Origin: Erodium maritimum
Lineage: Eukaryota > Streptophyta > Magnoliopsida > Geraniales > Geraniaceae
Reading direction: 5' to 3'
Length of the DNA stretch: 64,000 bases
Assembly: GCA_963921825.1 (NCBI GenBank)
Contig: OY997588.1
Location: 82,465,043 to 82,529,042 of the forward strand
Positions 57,291 to 64,000 of this stretch are shown here, in pieces. The notes under the pieces are model-generated. The model made no database searches. It was not told the DNA's origin and saw nothing but the letters and a program-made list of their open reading frames with translations. The translations under genes were made by a program, and so were the position numbers. How positions within the stretch are numbered: position 1 is the first letter of the stretch; each line of letters opens with the position of its first letter.

Positions 57291-60200
57291 ATGTCGACGG
57301 TAGAGAAGCTGTTCGTGCAGATCTTCGAGAAGAAGAAGGCCATAATCGAGCAGGTCAAGCGCCAGGCCGACCTCTTTGACCAGCGCCTCGCCTCCAAACT
57401 CCTCATCGACGATATTGCTCCTCCTCCATGGCTCTGGAACCCTACTCTTCATGCCCATTCCTCGGATCCCAACGGTAACTCTATTTCTTATTTCCTGTTT
57501 CTTAATCACAAACACTCGTTTAGGTTTCGTTGGCTTCTGGAAGGTTGGATGCGACGACTGTGTTTTAGGTTTCGTTGAGTTTGTTTCGCCCCCAATTAAA
57601 GAACAGTGTTCTATAATTACATCTCTTTTGCCTATTCAGATTTAACTGATGAATTGTTTGCATATAAAATTTGGTGTTAATTGTATCTGGAGAAAAATGG
57701 ATACTGTTGTGTAGTGAATGCTTACTCATGAAGCTCTCTTGTAGCAAACTTTGTCTTTTGAGTACTTATTTTGCTCTTGAAAGCATAATATTGAAGTAAT
57801 TTTGGCTGGAGCTAAATTAAAAAAAATAGAAGAGTAGAATGATGTTTCTGGATAAAAAGACTGATATGCATTTTAGTTTTTAACCTCTGCTACTACAATA
57901 GTTGGCTAGAAGAAACCTACTGTCGTGTCCTCTTAACAAATCTTTGCATCATCACAGAACTGAAGAAGGAGGAACTTATCTCTGGACTCCTATTCCCTCG
58001 TCAACAACCTGCAGTTCCGTATTCCAATAGTTTTTGCTCGTTGTACAGCAGGACAGTTGCTATACCTGACAATGGGGCGGCGCCAAGCACTTTGTTTGCA
58101 GAAGGTTGTGCTTCCAAGAAAGATATTGAGTTTCAAGATGGGCAGCCTGTTTCGCCAACATCCCCTATCGATGATGATGCGTGTGCTTCAAGTGGTGGCC
58201 CTCAGCTGGAAGCTAATATTACATCACCTAAAGATCAGAGTGACGTGAGAACGTCAGGCATTTATCAGGAAGCATCTCAGTCTCTGGTGAAGATTCAAAG
58301 ATCCAAGTCAAGGCAAAGGGCTTTAGAGATTCGCAATAGCACTAAAAGTGCTAAAAGCCGCCTATGTATGGATGATGATCCAGATGCTCATACTACAGGT
58401 TCTGGAATTGCTTCCTTACAGGCTGGTCATGCTATTGAGACGGAGTCAGCCAAACCTGATGAGATCAATTATGGAAGGTGCGCAATGGAAGAAGTGAAGG
58501 TGGGAGATGAGTTGGAGCCAGTGAAACCTGTACAAGTCAATAACAAAAATTCTGCAATTGAAGAATTAAGAGTGGGTAATGAGTTGGAGTCTGTGAAACC
58601 TGCTGATAACAACAATGGTGGTAGTGTAGTCGAGGAAGTAAAAGTGAACGACAACCACATTAAGGAGAGGGGTAGCAACACATACTCTGGTAGAATCACA
58701 AGATCTAGAAATTCTCAGCGACAATCCAGCTTTATGAATGAATTTTTGAAGGAGGGCAGCTCTTCTTGCAAAGCCAACGAAGATGGTGGTACAGAGGAAG
58801 AGTCTATATCTGCTCACCTGCTTAACAAGCTGTTAGCATCGACCAACCCTTCTGAGGTAGCCAGTCAAGTTTCAGAGGCGGGGAAAGTTAAAACAGGTCT
58901 TCATTGGAGTGTGGAGAAGCAACAAAATAGTTATAGTGGAAGAGCGACAAAATGTAGAAGTTTGTGCCGACAATCTGACTGTGTTAATAAACCATCATTT
59001 CTAGGCAGTTCTTGTGATACAACAAAAGATAATGGCGCTATACTTGCAAAATCTATTGGAAAATTGACACAACCATCTCAAGCTCTAAGTGGGATTGAAG
59101 GGGATTCTGATTTGCAGAATGTACAGGGCTCTCAAGTGCCTTCAGGAGGGAGGATCTTGCTAGGTAAGAAAAATAGCGGATTACAAGAAAGCAAACAAAA
59201 TTCCACTGACTCAGTTTCTCCAAATACTAGGTTGCAGCCTAGTTTCAGCATAGGAGTACCAAAGGCTGTCAACTATAATGTTTCTGATAAAATAATGCGA
59301 GAGCCCAGATTTGTTACTCCTGAAAAGATTAAGACTCCACCGGTTACTCAAATGTCCGAACAGAGGTCCCAGTCTAATAATGAGGATCTACAGTTATCTG
59401 CAGAAAATGAAGAGCAGTTGGGCAGACAAGATGTTGACTATGTGGGTGGAGATGGAAGATCAGGCACTACTGCTGGTATCAAAGGAATAACAAAGCCCAT
59501 GAATTTCAATACTTCGGGTTGTTCAGCTCCACTATCTATATCTACTCTTAATGTGCCCCAGCTGGAGAAATCAATACCCAGGTCTGAAGGACTTGACCAA
59601 CAGATAGACTCAGTTTTCCAAGTTAGCGTCCCAACCTGTGTCAAGACCCGTGACACTGTTGACATGGAAAAATATTCAGCTGTGGCCGCAGGAACTGGAA
59701 TTCCTTCTAATGCACCTGATCCAGGTCCTGTTTGTTCTAATTCTACTTTGGATTGTGTCAACCATATAGTTGGATTGGAAGTTCTAGTATCCAGGTCACC
59801 CTCTGACGTTATATTTGTGAAGCCCAAGCTACTTGATTTTGACAGGCTGGACGATTGCAGTTTGAATGAGCTTTCTAGTCCAGCACTGGAGAATAAATTA
59901 AGTGGTGGATCTTCAGAGGGAAGGTCTTCAGATTTATCAGGTCCTGCAGATTTATTGGATGAAGTAATGTCTATCAACAGCCAAGCAAAACATAATTCAT
60001 CCCAGGTGAGACCATTGCTGGAGAATCAAGTGTATGCGAGTCATGAAGAGGAAGCTTGCAGAGGCTCATCTAAAGGTCATGAAAAGGAGACAGCTGGAGC
60101 TAGCAAAACTTCTGATTTAATTTTTTTGTCATCAGAGAGAGAGAAATCTGAAGTTTACAAAGATGCAGAGTCTGATTCATTGCTGGGAAATGACAAATCT

Positions 60201-63068
60201 GAACCAAACTGTTTGACTGCCTTGGAATTTGCCTCTGAAAATCCTTACAGAGGCCTTTTAAAGCCTCTGGACTTCAATCTATCTAATGTGGATACTGATA
60301 CAAGGGTGAACTCTTCTTCCGGAAACAACAACGAGGAGCTTGATGCTGCAAAAATTGCCAAACCAGCATCAGATGATGAGGGAGGAGATAAGGATACCAG
60401 TGGTGATCTCAAATTACCAACACATGTTGCTCTTGCTGAAGTAGATGAGACTAATGTTAAATCTATGCTGCAAAACCTGAGTTCAGATATTTCTCAGTAT
60501 CAGAATGTGTACTCTTATCTTATGGGCAGCTGTATAAGTGATGACAAGAATGTTGGTACTTCCAAGTTAAGTGAACACCAGACTGCAAAGAAGCACATAC
60601 AGAAAGGAAGAAGTTTTAGCTTTGGTATGGATGGCTCATGGCCTCAACATAAGCGGAGAAAGATAGAGGGTCAACTAACTACTGCCCGATCTGCTTCACC
60701 ATGCTTGAGGGTAGTGCCACCTCAGAGTATCCAAGGGAATCTTATCATTAATAACTCCAATAGTGTAGAAGATAATTTAAAAGATCTGAACTTTCAACAA
60801 GTACCCATAGCTTGTGATGAGGATGTGGGGCAACCAAATGCCAATAGTAGCCTAGTTGGAGAATTGGATCAAAGTATTCTATTCCAGATGAAAGAAGTCT
60901 CTGAACCCTTACGTAAGCTGCAGTTTGAACAGGTACTTGCTTTTCTTTTGGGCTCGCTATATTAGCTGAGCAGTTTCTAGAAATATGCTTTCGATGACAT
61001 ATTTGTTATATGATGCTCTGAGAAGTTATTAAGTAGCACCAAACATCTGTCAAGAGCGGGTTGTCATCCAACTGTTATTCATCATGTCATTCTAATCCAT
61101 GCAACTAGTTATTTTGGTTATGCACGCCACTTCAATAGATTTTTGGGTAAATTTGTGGAAGAACATCTAAACTTACTGGTTATGTCATCCTTACCCAACT
61201 GATTCTTCTATCAATTACTTCTCTGTAAATTACAATTATGATTTGGCTTTAAATTTAACTTCACAAAACAATGCAGTTAATAGTCAGGACTAGATTTTGA
61301 TTTCAAATCCACATTTTCATTTGCTATCTTGATGTCACTGACAAATTTAGTCACCTTTTAGTATCCTCAACTTGTTCATATTATTATCGAGCCTGGATGA
61401 GAATATCATGCCAACTGGTCTTGTGATTAATGAGGAAAATAAATTTGTAAACCGTAGTTAGGTATAAACTGGCTTTAGAATACCTTACTCATGCAGTTTT
61501 TGTTTTGTGTTTCATATTATTTGCATAGTAAGAGTGTAGGCTTGAAATGGATTGTCTTTTTTTGCTCAACTTGTGGTAGATCTTCTTTGAAGTTGAATAT
61601 GTCTTACTTGCTATTGTCCAACAGGGTGAAATTAGTTCAGGAGAAAGGGATAGTGATGCAAATATTCCTCCTGTTCATGATCAGTTATTTCTACCAACAT
61701 GGGACAAACTTGGCACCACAGACTGTGAAAGTGTGAACAATGTGGAAGTAGTAGACCATACTTCTAATATTTTTGACACTGAAAGGCAATGCCTTTCAGA
61801 AGATAACCAAGATCCGTTGTGTTATAGCAGTATACATGAGCCAGAAAATACAGAACAAAGTACTTGCACTGATATAGTTTCAGAGCAAAGATCTCATTTG
61901 GGAGGAAGTGTCAACTTTTCAGGATATTTGGTTGGTTCTCCATGTGATCGGTCTGTGGATTTAATCAACACTGATCCGACTATGCCTGTACTAGAGGGTT
62001 TTGTCATGCCAACAGACAACGGATTGTCATGTGTCTCTGGAGATGTTATTCAACTTGAGCAAATGGATCTTCCAGACATAGATATAGAGCGTGCTAGTCT
62101 TTTGGAGCAGCTTTGTAGATCGGCCAGCTTGAACACACCATTGTGTCACTTTCCTGCCACATATAAGTTGCAAGGAACACCGAATTTGAATCAGTCTGTT
62201 CCTAACAGGTTTCTGGAGTCCATGGACATGCAGAACAACTTCTCTATATGTGATAATGATAATACACGTATGCTATCAGAGTCTGGGTATAGATCTTTGG
62301 AGGATGGCGAACATAGAAAGTCATATTCTGATTGCCAACTATTTTCAGTTTATTCAACATGGGATGTTAAGAAACCTTTTGCATCTCCTGTTGGGAAGCA
62401 CTGGGATAGAATTTCATCATACTCTAGCAGTTCAGAGAAGAAACGGAGCTTAAATCCAGAGCTTCCTTGCATTAATGAAGAGAATGAGGACACAGAAGAG
62501 GTAGCCGATAAGTTTCAAGATGTTAACTCAGATGTGATGCCTGCCTCGGCCAAAAGAGAACCTCTTGCTGACATTACAGAAGATCCAAACCTTGCAGCAA
62601 CAGTTTCCAAAGCTGAGGTTTTTGCTCCAAGATGTAGTGTGGAATCTATAAGCTCCCAAATCAACTTTACTGGAACCCATAAGGGCAAACAGAGAAGTAG
62701 TAAGAGAAGGTACACCAACAAGGCACTAGAAAACCATAGAATTTCACAACTACAAAGTGGCGTAAAGAGCATCCGTGAGTCTCTCCGTAGCAGGGCCAGT
62801 AAGCCAAAATTGTCTGGAAAAACCAGTATACGAGGAGGCTCAAGTTTCTCCGGAACTGATAGTAAGCGTAACAATATCGTTTCCAATATGACTTCCTTTA
62901 TTCCACTTGTTCAACAAAAACAAGCAGCTGCAATTTGTACAGGTCATTTCTCTTTCTTCTTTTATGCCACTCCATTTGTGGGCTTGTTTTTCTATTTGCT
63001 TTCTCAGTGCTGTCTTGCTTGCATTTTATTTATATACTGCTACTCTCCATAAGTCAAAAGCTTTATAT

Positions 63069-63115
<47 letters not shown>

Positions 63116-64000
63116 TTATCTGATGATTATTTCTGTGATTGAATTTAGAAGAGCAATGTGAAGCTAATGCAAGAAATAAAGGCGTTGGACTTGATGGCCA
63201 AAAACTGATTGATTAAAACTCTCAAATGATCAATTGTGGGAGAAGATTTATGCCTCCCTCAAACATTCAAAACTAGTATTTACAAAGTTAGCGTATTTGT
63301 TTGCCCATTGCATTCTTTTGAAATGCATTCCTGCAATGTTTTATGAAGCTATGAGTAAAAAGTCGTATTTGATCTATGTCAACTGTGTGCGTGCAAGAAA
63401 ATGGCCGTTAGTTATTTGATAGTCATGCTTATGTTTCTGACAATTTCTATGCCTTTTTTTTATTGTTTATCCATACGTCAAAATTTTAAATATCTTCTAT
63501 TTACATTTAGGGAAGAGAGACGTAAAAGTGAAGGCCCTTGAAGCTGCTGAGGCTGCTAAGCGTCTTGAAGTAAAGAAAGAGAATGAACGTAAAATGAAGA
63601 AGGAAGCCCTGAAACTTGAGCGAGCAAGACTGGAGCAAGAAAACTTGCGGCAGATAGAGATTGAGAAGAAAAGGAAAGAAGAGGAAAGGAAGCAAAAAGA
63701 GGCTAATTTGGCAGCAAAGAAAAGACAAAGGGAAGAAGAAGACAAGAAGGAGAAGGAGAAAAAAAGAAAGCGGGTGGAGGAAGCAAGGAAGCAGCAGCGA
63801 GGACCTGAGAAGTTGTTACCTGGGAAAGACGTAAAGAAAATGAAATGTCAAGCCCCAGTAAGAACTCTTCTGCACTAATACTCATTGGTGTCTTTGTTTC
63901 TGGGGATCAACAATAACTTTGTTTGATATGTTTTCCTGTTTTTCCCCAAAAGGATGAAAGAGCACGAGATGGGAAGAAAACAAATGGCAAAGTAGGGAGT
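57291..64000 (+). CDS. WYR: Plant INCENP (WYRD-like), 5' part, cut by window end
   Basis: INCENP is the scaffold of the chromosomal passenger complex, binding Aurora kinase through a C-terminal IN-box. Exons with GT-AG borders and continuous frame: 57291-57474, 57958-60932, 61625-62942, 63511-63857 and 63953 onward, giving 1,624 residues before the edge. The first 50 residues (MSTVEKLFVQIFEKKKAIIE, then PPPWLWNP) match the conserved start of plant WYRD proteins. Residues 62-1492 are long, Ser/Glu-rich and probably disordered, with internal repeats near 58490-58960. Exon 4 (residues 1493-1608) is a highly charged Lys/Glu/Arg helix, as in the INCENP coiled-coil or single-helix region. The IN-box must lie beyond 64000, so the assignment rests on both ends of the visible part and the gene layout. 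Confidence 0.85.
63066..63118. repeat. (TTTA)n microsatellite in INCENP intron 3
   Basis: About 13 TTTA units lie within the intron between exons 3 and 4. The open frame across them is an artefact of the repeat. Confidence 0.9.

Noticed and set aside
59438..59977. 179-codon minus-strand frame inside INCENP exon 2
   Set aside because: It is a shadow of the coding strand, where the INCENP frame continues for almost 3 kb with good splice borders.
1..64000. A new enzymatic or defence system
   Set aside because: Apart from SRT1, INCENP and transposon proteins, I saw no gene cluster or conserved unknown domains that would support such a claim.

Overview
This is a repeat-rich nuclear segment from a flowering plant, most likely a eudicot. 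The evidence is two intron-containing plant genes (a plant SIRT6-type sirtuin and a plant INCENP) and plant-type Helitron, Ty3 chromovirus, RRM-LINE, MULE and tRNA-SINE sequences. The species cannot be named from the sequence. Only two genes look intact: SRT1 (36355-44545, + strand, 14 exons, 493 aa) and the first 1,624 codons of a WYRD/INCENP gene (57291 to the window edge, + strand). Most of the rest is transposable elements, many nested inside one another.

Layout. 1-867: a Ty3 LTR fragment cutting into a MULE copy (868-1623). 2700-3091: an LRR receptor-kinase pseudogene ending at an hAT-type MITE (3092-3339). 3951-17379: a minus-strand Helitron with both diagnostic termini and a helicase C-terminal remnant. 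Inside it, a poly-A retroposon (4362-13151, 16-bp target duplication) contains a Tekay-like chromovirus (5670-12527, target duplication CGGTG). The chromovirus itself contains a SINE and an inverted copy of its own LTR. 17408-18776: a second MULE copy with long terminal inverted repeats. About 18790-26255: a decayed minus-strand LINE split by a 3-kb solo LTR (22552-25594, target duplication ATCCC). 26262-29934: a TIR element containing a retroposon and a foldback repeat. 29990-31166: a LINE ORF1-like pseudogene with a 234-bp in-frame duplication. 31170-36137: AT-rich sequence and several short non-coding retroposons, the last ending about 215 bp before the SRT1 start codon.

Between the two genes (44546-57290) lies a nearly complete 5.4-kb LINE (48348-53775, 13-bp target duplication) with an open 528-codon ORF1 and a broken ORF2. 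It is surrounded by AT-rich and GC-rich sequence with no recognisable gene. SRT1 and WYRD are also near neighbours in Arabidopsis (recalled as At5g55760 and At5g55820), so this may be a conserved gene block expanded by transposons.

The genes do not form an operon. SRT1 is a nuclear NAD-dependent deacylase; INCENP is the scaffold of the chromosomal passenger complex. I found no new enzymatic system. The most interesting material is the nested insertion record, the inverted LTR inside a chromovirus, a palindromic MITE in an SRT1 intron, and a set of short non-coding poly-A retroposons.
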